DNA from: Flavobacterium sp. KACC 22763
GTDB lineage: Bacteria > Bacteroidota > Bacteroidia > Flavobacteriales > Flavobacteriaceae
Length of the DNA stretch: 64,000 bases
Assembly: GCF_028736155.1 (NCBI RefSeq)
Contig: NZ_CP117879.1
Coordinates: 2,976,001-3,040,000, forward strand
Reading direction: 5' to 3'
A program made the position numbers and the translations under genes. Below the pieces are notes generated by a model that saw nothing but the letters and a program-made list of their open reading frames with translations, was not told where the DNA came from and made no database searches. Every line of letters starts with the position of its first letter. Position 1 is the first letter of the stretch. Below are positions 32,941 through 42,330 of this stretch, piece by piece.

Positions 32941-34664
32941 ATTTTATTCCACTTATTTTTCTTTTTTCTTGTAAAGAAGAAAGCTTCACTCATCCTGATG
33001 CAGAATTGATTCGAAAACAAGCACTTAGTTTACGAGATACTGCAGATATAAATTATGTAAAAGAAAACTTTAATAACGCTTTTTATGAATTTAACAAATC
33101 AAAAGCTCTTTTTGAAACTTTAAAAGATAGCACCAATATTTCTTATGTCCTTATCCAAATGGCAATCATTCAGCAGATCAATGGAGATTATTATGGCAGT
33201 AAAGAAACCGTAACTGAAGCTTTGCCTTATGCTAGAAAAAACAAAAATCATAGAAGTTGCATAAATAACGCATTAGGGATTGCTGATAAAGAACTTTCTC
33301 TTTACCAAGATGCTATATTTTATTATGAGGAGTCGGCTAAAGATTCCGATAGTTTTCAGGAGAAGCTGCCTTCTTTAAGTAATATTGCAGTTGTCTATAT
33401 TCTTCAAAAGAAATATGATAAAGCAATTACACTTTTAGAATCAATTTTAAGACAAAGATTACTAAACGAAAAATCTAACGCTCGTACCAAAGGAAGAATA
33501 CAAGATAATTTAGGTTATGCTTATTTTAAAAAGGGAGCGGAAGATAAAGGATTTCATTTAATGGATGAAGCACTCCAGATCAAAATGGAAACTAAGGATA
33601 CCTATAGCAGTATCGAAAGTTATCTACATCTTGCAGACTATTATTCTAAAAAGAATCTTCAAAAATCAGACGAAAACGCTCTTACAGCGTATAACATTTC
33701 TACAAAACTAAATAGTATTGATGAAAGATTAGAAGCCTTGCAAATATTAATCTCAAATGATAACACTCCTAATACCGCAAAATACACCCAAAAGTACTTT
33801 ACATTAAATGACAGCATTATTAAAGTTCGAAATAATTTTAAAAATAAGTCTGCCAAAATTAAGTACGATGCCAAAAAGGAAAAAGACGAAAACGAAAAAC
33901 TTCGTTTAGAAAAGGCCGAGAATCAATTATCACTTCAAAGAGCCAAATACCTAAAAATTGTATCGGTAATTGTTTTTGCTTTTTTAGTTATTCTAATATT
34001 CATTCTAATACGCTATTATAAAAATAAAAACAAGGCTATCGAATTTAAAACTTCTTACAACACCGAAACTCGAATTGCTAAAAAAATCCACGATGAACTA
34101 GCGAACGATGTTTTTCAAGTAATTGCTTTTGCTGAATCTCAGCCGTTATCTGTAGAAAACACCAAAGAGAATCTGCTGCAAAAACTGGATGATATCTACA
34201 GCCGTGTACGTGGAATTTCTAGAGAAAACAATAGTATTGATACTGGCGAAAATTTTACCCACAGCATAAAAGAAATGCTCTCTGCCTATAATACACGAGA
34301 GAGAAATATTATGATTACCAATTTAGAAAACATAAATTGGGAAAATATTGACGACATAAAAAAAATCACCATCAGCCGAGTTTTACAGGAATTAATGGTG
34401 AATATGAAAAAACACAGCGAAGCAAGTATTGTTGTAATACGATTTGATAGTGACCAAAAATCAATTTTGATAAATTATAGGGATAATGGTAAAGGCTGCG
34501 AAAAAAGTATGGTTGTGAAAAATGGCCTTCAAAACATGTCAAACCGTGTTCTTGCCATTAATGGCACATTTGATATTGAAACAGAACCAGACAAAGGATT
34601 TAAAGTAAAAATATCTATGCCTGAACAAACGCAAATTAAGGTGAAAGAAAAATTCGCGTATTAA
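32919..34664 (+). CDS. Lipobox-TPR sensor histidine kinase C
   Basis: 581 residues: MLRSPLFYFIPLIFLFSC (Cys18), TPR region (about 35-294), coiled coil, membrane helix (346-365), H391 in RIAKKIHDELANDVF, ATPase domain. From residue about 280 to the end only about three residues differ from kinase B (S/T near 284, I/V in ISRVLQE, S/L in SILINYRD). The DNA is near-identical from 33777 to beyond the stop. The N-terminal sensor is as close to kinase A as to B (IQQINGDYYGSKET is shared with A). It is tandem to kinase B, behind a terminator, and lacks its own lipoprotein. Confidence 0.92.
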   Translation: MLRSPLFYFIPLIFLFSCKEESFTHPDAELIRKQALSLRDTADINYVKENFNNAFYEFNKSKALFETLKDSTNISYVLIQMAIIQQINGDYYGSKETVTEALPYARKNKNHRSCINNALGIADKELSLYQDAIFYYEESAKDSDSFQEKLPSLSNIAVVYILQKKYDKAITLLESILRQRLLNEKSNARTKGRIQDNLGYAYFKKGAEDKGFHLMDEALQIKMETKDTYSSIESYLHLADYYSKKNLQKSDENALTAYNISTKLNSIDERLEALQILISNDNTPNTAKYTQKYFTLNDSIIKVRNNFKNKSAKIKYDAKKEKDENEKLRLEKAENQLSLQRAKYLKIVSVIVFAFLVILIFILIRYYKNKNKAIEFKTSYNTETRIAKKIHDELANDVFQVIAFAESQPLSVENTKENLLQKLDDIYSRVRGISRENNSIDTGENFTHSIKEMLSAYNTRERNIMITNLENINWENIDDIKKITISRVLQELMVNMKKHSEASIVVIRFDSDQKSILINYRDNGKGCEKSMVVKNGLQNMSNRVLAINGTFDIETEPDKGFKVKISMPEQTQIKVKEKFAY

Positions 34665-34669
34665 AAAAA

Positions 34670-34692
34670 CCTTTCAGAATTAATCCGAAAGG
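34670..34692 (+). terminator. Terminator hairpin after kinase C
   Basis: CCTTTC / GAAAGG hairpin identical to that after kinase B, but with a shorter T-run (CTTTTCTC). Confidence 0.65.
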
Positions 34693-34734
34693 CTTTTCTC
34701 TTCAAAAAACAATCCTATTATAACCTTATTTAGC

Positions 34735-35268
34735 TTATAATGTTTCGTTTAAAACAGCCACCGCTTCTTTCCAGTTATTTACTCGTAAATGGTGTGTTTT
34801 GTTTATATTATGAAAGGCCGTAAACATAATAGGTTTGCCCATGCAATGGTCTAGATTTTTACAATGATCGTCAATCAGATAATCGGTATTGATAATTCTT
34901 TTGCTGCCGCACAAAACTATATTTTCCCATTTTATAAAAGGAAAATGCTCTGCAAGCCAAGCTACTTTTTCGGCAAGAGAGATTGGAAATTCTGTTGCTG
35001 CCGAGACAATAAAAATTTCAAAATTCTTTTGAAGTTCTTGCAAACTCTCAACTGCATCTGGCATTACGGGCAGGTTTCTAAAAAAATTTCCTTTATTTAA
35101 AATTCCGTGCAAAAGTGCTCTCTCTTTAAAAGCTTCTTCTTCACTTAGTCCCTGAATTCCTTCTTTCGAAAGGTTCATTCCGTATTCTTTATTATATTCT
35201 TCGATCAATTGGGATTCTATATCGGCTAGCACCCCGTCCATATCGACTGCAATGGTTTTCTTTCTCAT
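34735..35268 (-). CDS. 5'(3')-deoxyribonucleotidase-like HAD phosphatase
   Basis: The start at 35268 (MRKKTIAVDMDGVLADIESQLIEEY) is chosen because the DMDGVLAD motif lies at the N-terminus in this family; a longer reading frame begins at 35355 but would run through the operator. 177 residues with motif I DMDGVLAD, motif II IVSAATEF, and NTDYLIDDH near motif IV. It belongs to the NT5C-type HAD family that dephosphorylates (deoxy)nucleoside monophosphates in the cytoplasm. It is divergent from the DeoR-type regulator across 88 bases. Confidence 0.88.
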   Translation of the reverse strand: MRKKTIAVDMDGVLADIESQLIEEYNKEYGMNLSKEGIQGLSEEEAFKERALLHGILNKGNFFRNLPVMPDAVESLQELQKNFEIFIVSAATEFPISLAEKVAWLAEHFPFIKWENIVLCGSKRIINTDYLIDDHCKNLDHCMGKPIMFTAFHNINKTHHLRVNNWKEAVAVLNETL

Positions 35269-35297
35269 GATAATTTTATTTTGCGGTAAAATTATGC

Positions 35298-35323
35298 AAA
35301 AATTGCAAAATATTGCAATTTTT
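35298..35323. promoter_or_regulatory. Palindromic operator candidate between nucleotidase and DeoR-type genes
   Basis: AAAAATTGCA (35298-35307) and its exact complement TGCAATTTTT (35314-35323) are separated by six bases. Further TGCAAAA and TTTTGCAAT words lie on either side (35295, 35332). The position between divergent genes suits autoregulation by the DeoR-type protein. Confidence 0.6.
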
Positions 35324-35356
35324 AACTTATTTTTGCAATATAAAACCGCAAACAAA

Positions 35357-36106
35357 ATGAAGAAGGAAGAACGTCAAAAAGCAATTTTAGAGTATTTATC
35401 TAAAGAACACCGTGTTAGCTCTATCGAATTAAGTGAATATTTGAGCGTTTCAGAAGATACAATCCGACGTGATTTAAAAGAGCTTTCAGATCAAGGACTT
35501 TTAAAAGCAGTTCGTGGCGGTGCAGTTGCTCCTTCTCCAATTCCGCTTCATTATAGAAAAAGAGAGAAGCACGATATCGAAAACAAAAAGATTATTGCCC
35601 AGAAAGCCATTTCGTATTTGAAAGACGGACAAGTCGTTTTTATTGATGGCGGAACAACTTCATTGGCTTTGGTTGCCAGTTTTCCTTACGATTTAAAATT
35701 GACGGTTATTACCAATAGTTTTCCCATAGCTTCGTTGGTTGAAGATTTACCCAATATTGATCTAATTTTTGCTGGCGGAAAAATGTGCAAGACTTCTTTT
35801 GCGACATCGAGTATTGAAACGATTGATTTCTTTAGGAATTTTAGAGCAGACATCTTCATTCTGGGAATCTGCAGTATTCATCATGAACGCGGTATTACAG
35901 GAATTCTATACGACGATTCTGTGCTAAAAAAGAATATGATTAAGAACTCTAATTTTGTGATCGCCTTAAGTTCTATTGAAAAAGTTGAAACTGCCGAATC
36001 TTATTTTGTTTGTCCAATAAAAGACATCGATGTTTTGGTAACCAATGTTTCTCCAGATGAGGAAATTTTAAAGCCGTACAAAAATACTGGTTTGACTATT
36101 CTTTAA
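35357..36106 (+). CDS. DeoR/GlpR family transcription regulator
   Basis: 249 residues from the ATG at 35357 (MKKEERQKAILEYLSKEHRVSS); an upstream extension to 35252 would overlap the operator and the divergent gene. The DeoR helix-turn-helix (about 1-57: VSSIELSEYLSVSEDTIRRDLKELSDQGLLKAVRGGAV) is followed by a DeoRC sugar-phosphate sensor domain (about 75-240: FIDGGTTSLALV, TVITNSFPIA, FAGGKM, LGICSIHHERGIT). It represses carbohydrate or glycerol-phosphate genes in response to a phosphorylated sugar. The glpD-type gene at 62176 is a possible but distant target. Confidence 0.92.
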   Translation: MKKEERQKAILEYLSKEHRVSSIELSEYLSVSEDTIRRDLKELSDQGLLKAVRGGAVAPSPIPLHYRKREKHDIENKKIIAQKAISYLKDGQVVFIDGGTTSLALVASFPYDLKLTVITNSFPIASLVEDLPNIDLIFAGGKMCKTSFATSSIETIDFFRNFRADIFILGICSIHHERGITGILYDDSVLKKNMIKNSNFVIALSSIEKVETAESYFVCPIKDIDVLVTNVSPDEEILKPYKNTGLTIL

Positions 36107-36152
36107 TTTCATAACTTTGATATAGACAATGATTTAACATTAATCTAGTGCA

Positions 36153-36962
36153 ATGGAATTCCAATATTTTCTACCATCAGAAATTCTGAAACCTTATATA
36201 AAACACTATTATATTTTTGAATCAGATTCTGATATCGAATTTCAAGATACTGTTTTTCCTAGTGGCGAAATGGAAATGATTTTTAATCTAGGAGATGGCA
36301 TTTGGGAATCATTGATTGATGAAAAATTTCATAAAACACCCAAAATTGAATTGTGGGGACAAATAACAAAACCGCTAGCCATAAAATCAAAAGGCAGACA
36401 CACTATGTTGGGTATTCGGTTTTATACCCATTCTGCAGCTTATTTTTTTAACGATGAGGTCGGAATCTTTAACGATCAGATTTTAGATTTAGAAGACGTT
36501 ATTGGCAAACCCATAACAACGCTTCATTTACAGCTTTTGGAAACTCCAGAAATTCAAAAGCGAATTGAACTTATTGAATTATTTTTAATCAAGAAACTGA
36601 TAACGAATGATAATAAGTCGCAGAAAATTCAAAAAGTAGCTCATATTCTGTCTAGTTTAGTCCAAAATCCATCAGGCAGCGACATCAATACTATTGCGGC
36701 CAAATACGGAATGACGCCTCGCTATCTTCATAAACTAGTTTTTCAGCACACGGGTCTGGCTCCAAAATCCTTTAATAAAATTATCCGTTTTCAGCGCAGT
36801 TTAAAACTGATTTCTAACAACGATTCCCCTTTAACCTCAATTGCTTACGATTCTGGTTACTTTGACCAATCGCATTTTATAAGAGATTTTAAAGCTTTTA
36901 CAGGAACTACACCTACTTCTTATTTAGAAAACCTATCTCCAATAAATAATTTGATTATTTAA
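36153..36962 (+). CDS. AraC family transcription regulator
   Basis: 269 residues. The N-terminal sensing domain (about 1-130) begins EFQYFLPSEILKPYIKHYYIFES, typical of AraC proteins with a DUF6597-like domain. The C-terminal double helix-turn-helix (about 165-262) has INTIAAKYGMTPRYLHKLVFQHTGLAPKSFNKIIRFQRSLKLI and LTSIAYDSGYFDQSHFIRDFKAFTGTTPTSYL. The inducer is unknown. It lies 46 bases after the DeoR-type gene, and the downstream SnoaL-like gene is a possible target. Confidence 0.92.
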   Translation: MEFQYFLPSEILKPYIKHYYIFESDSDIEFQDTVFPSGEMEMIFNLGDGIWESLIDEKFHKTPKIELWGQITKPLAIKSKGRHTMLGIRFYTHSAAYFFNDEVGIFNDQILDLEDVIGKPITTLHLQLLETPEIQKRIELIELFLIKKLITNDNKSQKIQKVAHILSSLVQNPSGSDINTIAAKYGMTPRYLHKLVFQHTGLAPKSFNKIIRFQRSLKLISNNDSPLTSIAYDSGYFDQSHFIRDFKAFTGTTPTSYLENLSPINNLII

Positions 36963-36974
36963 ATCAATATTCAG

Positions 36975-37008
36975 CTTCTTAGCATCTTAGAAACTTAGCA
37001 ACTTAGAA
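36975..37008. repeat. CTTAG-type tandem intergenic repeat
   Basis: CTTAGCAT, CTTAGAAA, CTTAGCAA and CTTAGAAT follow each other every 8 to 9 bases, a member of the family also seen at 13522 and 48224. Confidence 0.6.
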
Positions 37009-37112
37009 TCTCCAAAAAAAACAGTTCCGATTTGTACAATTTTAAAATTTTCAAGCGCAATACCTTTGATTAAAATAATATCATTTTATTCTTTTAATTA
37101 AAAACTAACGTT

Positions 37113-37595
37113 ATGAAAAATTATGCTCTTGGTACAATCTTAAAACTAATTGTATTTACCATATTCTTAAACAGCTGTGATTCGGCATCAAAAAAAGAAA
37201 CAGCCAATTTAGACGAAGCAAAAAAAGCAATTCAAGAAAGTAATGCTATTTATTTTGATTCATTTAAAAATAATGATTCGTCAATTTTTATAGATCGTTA
37301 TGCCGATGATGCTTCAATATTGCTTCCGAATGCGCCTCAAATTTATGGAAAAGAAGGCGCTGCCAAATTCTTCAGAAAAGCCTATGACGAATATGGCTTA
37401 AGAGGCGGTAAATTTATTACGACAGCAGTTTACGGCGATGGCGTAGAATATGTTACCGAAGAAGGTTTATGGCAGTCTTTAAACTCAAAAGGCGAACTTA
37501 TGGATGATGGCAAGTTTCTTGTTCTTTGGAAAAAAACTCCTAAAGGCTGGAAAATGTTTAGAGATTCTTTTAGCAGTAATCGTCAAGCACAATAA
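37113..37595 (+). CDS. SnoaL-like / DUF4440 lipoprotein
   Basis: 160 residues. Signal ending LNSC (Cys22) followed by an NTF2-like fold: AIQESNAIYFDSFKNNDSSIFIDRYADDASILLPNAPQIYGKEGAAKFFRKAY and FLVLWKKTPKGWKMFRDSFSSN. This resembles DUF4440/SnoaL_3 proteins, which are ketosteroid-isomerase-like and often of unknown substrate. It is monocistronic and ends in a bidirectional terminator. Confidence 0.85.
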   Translation: MKNYALGTILKLIVFTIFLNSCDSASKKETANLDEAKKAIQESNAIYFDSFKNNDSSIFIDRYADDASILLPNAPQIYGKEGAAKFFRKAYDEYGLRGGKFITTAVYGDGVEYVTEEGLWQSLNSKGELMDDGKFLVLWKKTPKGWKMFRDSFSSNRQAQ

Positions 37596-37615
37596 AAATG
37601 CTTATTTGAAAACCG

Positions 37616-37653
37616 AAAAAGCCTTTCAGAATTTTACTTCCGAAAGGCTTTTT
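37616..37653. terminator. Bidirectional intrinsic terminator
   Basis: Perfect arms AAAAAGCCTTTC / GAAAGGCTTTTT between the convergent SnoaL-like gene and the RND operon. Confidence 0.88.
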
Positions 37654-37676
37654 CACTACAAATTAACAGGCAAATT

Positions 37677-39128
37677 TTATTTCCATCCGCCGCCCAAGTC
37701 TCTGTAAACATGGACTGCAGCATTTAATTGTTCTTTTTTAGTATCGATTAATTCCAATTTAGCTTCCAATGCATCTCTCTGAGTCATTAAAACTTCGAAA
37801 TAATCTACTCTAGCCGACTTAAACAAATCGTTTGAAACATCAATAGAAGTATTTAAAGCGTCTACTTGTTTCGATTTAAGATCATATCCTTTTTGAAGAT
37901 TCTCGATCTTAGACATTTGATTTGAAACTTCTAAATAAGCATTTAAAACCGTACGATCGTAATTGTACAATGCTTGAATCTGTCTTGCATTGGCACTCGC
38001 AAACTCTGCCTTAATTGCATTTCTGTTAATCAAAGGCGCCACAAGATCTCCTGCCAATGAATACAAAAGCGATTCTGGCATGGTGAACAAATAAGAAGGT
38101 TTGAAAGCCTGAACTCCAATAGCTGCTGTAATATCTAAAGAAGGATAAAACTCTGCTCGCGCAACTTTTACGTCCAATTTTGCTGCAACCAATTCTAATT
38201 CTGCTTGTTTCACATCTGGACGATTCTGTAACAGTTGAGATGGAATTCCAGAACTTACTTGCGCAGGCAATAAGCTTAAGAAGTTCGTGCTACTGGTTCT
38301 TTTAATTTCTTGAGGATATCTTCCTAGCAAAAAGTTGATTTTGTTTTCGTTTTCTTTTATTTTTTGTAAAATATCAAACTCTAAACTTTGTGAAGTTAAA
38401 ACCTCTGCTTCAAATTTCTTAACTCCCAATTCAGTTGCTCTTGCCGCTTGTTTTTGAACTTTTACAATTTCTAAAGCGTTAGTCTGCAATTTGATGGTCT
38501 GCTTAACAATATCCAACTGATTGTCTAAGGCAAGTAATTCATAATAAGAATCGGCAACTTCGGCGATGAGGTTTGTAATCACAAAGTTTTTACCTTCTAC
38601 AGTAGCCAAATATCTATTTAATGCTGCTTTTTTAGAATTACGCAATTTTTTCCAGATATCTACTTCCCAATTAGCATAAGCAGCGATAGTAAAATCTCCT
38701 AGCGGATCTGGTGTTTCAACTCCCGGTTTAATCTCTGTTGTAGCATCACCCGCACCTTGACTAGTATATCTACCCACTTTTTCTACTCCCGCTCCAGCAC
38801 GTAAACCTGCTGTTGGTAATAGAAGTCCTTTTTTTACACGAATATCATTCTTTGCAATTTCGATTTCCTGTAAAGTAATATTTAATTCCTGATTGTTTTT
38901 AAGAGCAGCCTCTATTAACTCAACAAGGTTCTGATCTTTAAAATAATCTTTCCAGTTTAATGCCGCTGTATTATTGTTGGCATCTTGCGTTTGAGCTGTT
39001 GCTCCAAACGACTCAGGAACTGGCGTACTGGTTGTAACTGCTGCCTCAGGTGCAGGAGTTTTACACCCTGCAACTGCTAGACAAACAGCTAATACAATAC
39101 TATATTGATATGATTTAACTTTATACAT
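37677..39128 (-). CDS. RND efflux outer-membrane factor (TolC/NodT type lipoprotein)
   Basis: The start at 39128 (MYKVKSYQYSIVLAVCLAVAGC) gives a lipobox with Cys22 and overlaps the transporter stop by 8 bases, a typical coupled start. 483 residues with two OEP repeats: coiled-coil segments (LVELIEAALKNNQELNITLQEIEIAKNDIR; RPDVKQAELELVAAKLDVKVARAEFYPSLDITAAIG) and the ending VHVYRDLGGGWK. It forms the trimeric outer-membrane channel of the pump encoded upstream. Confidence 0.93.
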   Translation of the reverse strand: MYKVKSYQYSIVLAVCLAVAGCKTPAPEAAVTTSTPVPESFGATAQTQDANNNTAALNWKDYFKDQNLVELIEAALKNNQELNITLQEIEIAKNDIRVKKGLLLPTAGLRAGAGVEKVGRYTSQGAGDATTEIKPGVETPDPLGDFTIAAYANWEVDIWKKLRNSKKAALNRYLATVEGKNFVITNLIAEVADSYYELLALDNQLDIVKQTIKLQTNALEIVKVQKQAARATELGVKKFEAEVLTSQSLEFDILQKIKENENKINFLLGRYPQEIKRTSSTNFLSLLPAQVSSGIPSQLLQNRPDVKQAELELVAAKLDVKVARAEFYPSLDITAAIGVQAFKPSYLFTMPESLLYSLAGDLVAPLINRNAIKAEFASANARQIQALYNYDRTVLNAYLEVSNQMSKIENLQKGYDLKSKQVDALNTSIDVSNDLFKSARVDYFEVLMTQRDALEAKLELIDTKKEQLNAAVHVYRDLGGGWK

Positions 39129-42100
39129 GATTATTATCAATTTCTTCTGTTAATGGATTTTCTTCTTCATGTTTTACCAATTTGTACTTTTCAGCAATTT
39201 TGGCAAAAATGAAATACAAGCCCGGAATTACAAATACACCGCAAATGGTTCCGATAAGCATACCTCCCGCAGCGGCAGTACCAATTGTTCGGTTACCAAT
39301 TTTACCTGGACCAGTTGCAAAAGCAAGCGGCAATAAACCTGCAATAAAGGCAAATGAAGTCATCAAAATCGGACGGAACCTTGCTTTTGCTCCTTCCATT
39401 GCTGATTGTAAAACGGATAATCCTGCGGCATGTCTCTGAATCGCAAACTCTACGATCAGTACGGCATTTTTACCTAATAAACCAATCAACATTACCATCG
39501 CAACCTGTGCATAAATGTTGTTTTCTAATCCTGTTAATTTCAATAAAAGGAAAGCTCCAAAAATACCCGCTGGTAAAGAAAGAATTACTGATAATGGCAG
39601 AATGAAACTTTCATATTGTGCTGCTAATACCAAGTAAACAAATCCTAAACAGATTAAGAATACCCAAATCGCCTGATTACCTTGAGCAACCTCATCGGCA
39701 GAAATACCTGCCCAGTCAATGTCATATCCTCTTGGCAATTTTTCGGCAGCAACTCTCTGAATTACTTTAATTGCAGTACCAGAACTATAACCTTGAGCTG
39801 GAGAACCACTGATCTGTGTTGAGGTGTACATATTATGACGAGTGATTTCTGAAAGTCCGTACACTTTTTCTAATTTCATGAAAGCAGAAAAAGGAACCAT
39901 TTCATCACGATCGTTTTTCACGTACAATTTCAAGATATCATCTGGCTGTGCACGATATTCTGGCGAAGCCTGAACAATAACTTTATAGTTGATACCGAAT
40001 TTGATAAAACTGATTTCGTAGTTACTTCCCACAAGAGTTGATAACGTATTCATCGCATTCTCGATAGAAACCCCTTTTTGCTGTGCCAAGTCATTATCAA
40101 CTTTCATCATGTATTGAGGGAAACTAGAGCTATAGAAACTAAATACGTTTGATAATTCTGGCTGTTTGTTCAACTCGGCAACAAAATCGTTGTTAACCTG
40201 CTCCATTCTCTTATAATCTACAGAACCAGTTTTGTCTAACAAACGAAGCTCAAATCCTCCGGCAGCACCATATCCAGGTACAGCAGGCGGTTGGAAAAAT
40301 TCGATATTTGCTCCTGCAATATCTTTACATTTTTCCTCCATTTCGTGCATAATTTCAACAACAGATTCTTTTCTATCACTCCAGTCTTTTAAGTTAACCA
40401 AACACGTTCCTGAGTTGGCACCTGTACCTTCAGATAGAATCTCATAACCTGCCAATGAAGAAACCGATTTTACTCCGTCAATCTCTTCTGCAATTTTTTG
40501 AACTCTCTCTGCAATATTATTTGTTCTCTCTAATGATGAACCTGGTGGTGTCTGAATTACGGCATAAAACATTCCCTGATCCTCATTTGGAATAAATCCA
40601 GAAGGAACTGAACTGCTTATTAAAAATGTTCCAATACAGAAACCTATAAGCGCCACAATGGTAACTACTCTTCTATCAACAATTTTACCTAATAGATTTT
40701 GGTATTTACCTTGTGCTAAATTGAATTTTTCGTTGAAAGCATCAATAAATCTATTGGCAGGCGTTGGCTTTTTAGGCTGTCCGTGATTGTTTTTTAACAT
40801 CATCGCACAAAGCGCAGGCGTCAATGTCAAAGCCACAATACCAGAAAGAATAATCGCCGTTGCCATAGTTACAGAGAACTGTCTGTAGAAAACTCCAACT
40901 GGACCAGACATAAACGCAACTGGAATAAATACCGCCGCCATTAAGAATGTAATGGCAATAATTGCTCCTGCAATCTCATGCATAGCTTGTTTAGTTGCTT
41001 TAAATGGCGAGAGATGTTCTTCTTCCATCTTGGCATGGACAGCTTCGATAACCACAATCGCGTCATCGACAACGACTCCAATTGCCAATACCAAAGCAAA
41101 TAATGTAATTAAGTTCAATGAAATATCAAAGAATGTCATGAACACAAAAGTTCCTACCAACGATACAGGTACTGCAATTGCTGGAATAACCGTAGAACGC
41201 CAGTCTCCTAAGAAAAGGAAAACTACTAAACCTACCAGAATAAATGCTTCAACAAGAGTATGAATTACTTTTTCGATAGAAGCATCAAGGAATTTAGAAA
41301 CGTCATACGAAATTTCATAATCCATTCCTTTTGGAAATCTTTGTTTGATTTTTTCAAGCTTAGCTTTAACTTCTTCAATAACCTGATTCGCGTTACTTCC
41401 AAAAGATTGTTTCAATACAATCGCAGCTGAAGGTCTTCCATTCAAATTAGAATAGATATCGTACATCGAGCTACCAAATTCAACTTTGGCAACATCTTTC
41501 AATCTCAAAAGCTCTCCGTTTGGATTTGCTTTTACTACAATATTCTCGTATTGCTCTTTTGTTGTAAAACGTCCTGAGTATTTCAATACATACTCAAATG
41601 CTTGAGAACGTTTACCAGAACTTTCTCCCGTTTTACCTGGAGAAGCCTCCAAACTCTGACTAGACAATGCTTCCATTATCTCATCAGCAGAAATTTTATA
41701 CGCTAACATACGGTCTGGTTTCAACCAGATACGCATTGCATATTCACGTGTTCCTAAGATATCTCCAGAACCAATACCGTTTACCCTTTTCAATTCAGAA
41801 AGTACGTTGATATCGGCATAGTTGTATAAGAACTTCATGTCGGTATTTTTGTCTGTACTGTAAAGGTTCACGTACATCAACATACTTGGTACCTCTCTAG
41901 TAATTTTAATACCTTCACGAATTACCAAAGGAGGAAGTTTATTAGTAACAGAAGCCACACGGTTCTGCACGTTAATTGCAGCTTGGTTAGGATCTGTTCC
42001 TAAATTAAAAACCACTTTAATTGTAGCTTCTCCATCGTTACCTGCATCAGAAGCCATATATTTCATCCCTGGAACACCATTTAAGGCTCTTTCCAAAGGA

Positions 42101-42288
42101 ATAACCACTGCTTTAACCATCAGCTCACCGTTAGATCCAGGATAATCTGCGGTAACGTTCACCATTGGAGGTGAGATTGTTGGGAATTGGGTAATTGGTA
42201 AATTTAAAACCGACAATACCCCTAAAAAGACAATAATCAACGATATTACGATCGAAAGAACAGGTCTTTGAATAAATTTATTAAACAT
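39121..42288 (-). CDS. RND efflux transporter, HAE1/AcrB family
   Basis: 1055 residues, full length. The N-terminus MFNKFIQRPVLSIVISLIIVFLGV and the porter domains are followed by the proton-relay helix with two Asp in ALVLAIGVVVDDAIVVIEAV. The C-terminal half repeats the fold (VFLICLGFVYLVLAAQYES, MLIGLLGKNAVLIVEFA). The family exports hydrophobic drugs, dyes and bile-like compounds using the proton gradient. It lies in the order adaptor, transporter, channel on the minus strand. Substrates cannot be inferred from the sequence. Confidence 0.95.
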   Translation of the reverse strand: MFNKFIQRPVLSIVISLIIVFLGVLSVLNLPITQFPTISPPMVNVTADYPGSNGELMVKAVVIPLERALNGVPGMKYMASDAGNDGEATIKVVFNLGTDPNQAAINVQNRVASVTNKLPPLVIREGIKITREVPSMLMYVNLYSTDKNTDMKFLYNYADINVLSELKRVNGIGSGDILGTREYAMRIWLKPDRMLAYKISADEIMEALSSQSLEASPGKTGESSGKRSQAFEYVLKYSGRFTTKEQYENIVVKANPNGELLRLKDVAKVEFGSSMYDIYSNLNGRPSAAIVLKQSFGSNANQVIEEVKAKLEKIKQRFPKGMDYEISYDVSKFLDASIEKVIHTLVEAFILVGLVVFLFLGDWRSTVIPAIAVPVSLVGTFVFMTFFDISLNLITLFALVLAIGVVVDDAIVVIEAVHAKMEEEHLSPFKATKQAMHEIAGAIIAITFLMAAVFIPVAFMSGPVGVFYRQFSVTMATAIILSGIVALTLTPALCAMMLKNNHGQPKKPTPANRFIDAFNEKFNLAQGKYQNLLGKIVDRRVVTIVALIGFCIGTFLISSSVPSGFIPNEDQGMFYAVIQTPPGSSLERTNNIAERVQKIAEEIDGVKSVSSLAGYEILSEGTGANSGTCLVNLKDWSDRKESVVEIMHEMEEKCKDIAGANIEFFQPPAVPGYGAAGGFELRLLDKTGSVDYKRMEQVNNDFVAELNKQPELSNVFSFYSSSFPQYMMKVDNDLAQQKGVSIENAMNTLSTLVGSNYEISFIKFGINYKVIVQASPEYRAQPDDILKLYVKNDRDEMVPFSAFMKLEKVYGLSEITRHNMYTSTQISGSPAQGYSSGTAIKVIQRVAAEKLPRGYDIDWAGISADEVAQGNQAIWVFLICLGFVYLVLAAQYESFILPLSVILSLPAGIFGAFLLLKLTGLENNIYAQVAMVMLIGLLGKNAVLIVEFAIQRHAAGLSVLQSAMEGAKARFRPILMTSFAFIAGLLPLAFATGPGKIGNRTIGTAAAGGMLIGTICGVFVIPGLYFIFAKIAEKYKLVKHEEENPLTEEIDNNHV

Positions 42289-42330
42289 TTTAATATTTTT
42301 TAAATGATTAAACTTATTGAAGTTTAAAAT

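Noticed and set aside
31933-34664. Assembly duplication artefact for kinases B and C
   Set aside because: The two copies differ at scattered sites and have clearly different sensor halves and flanks, so they are real paralogues; read depth would still be a useful check.
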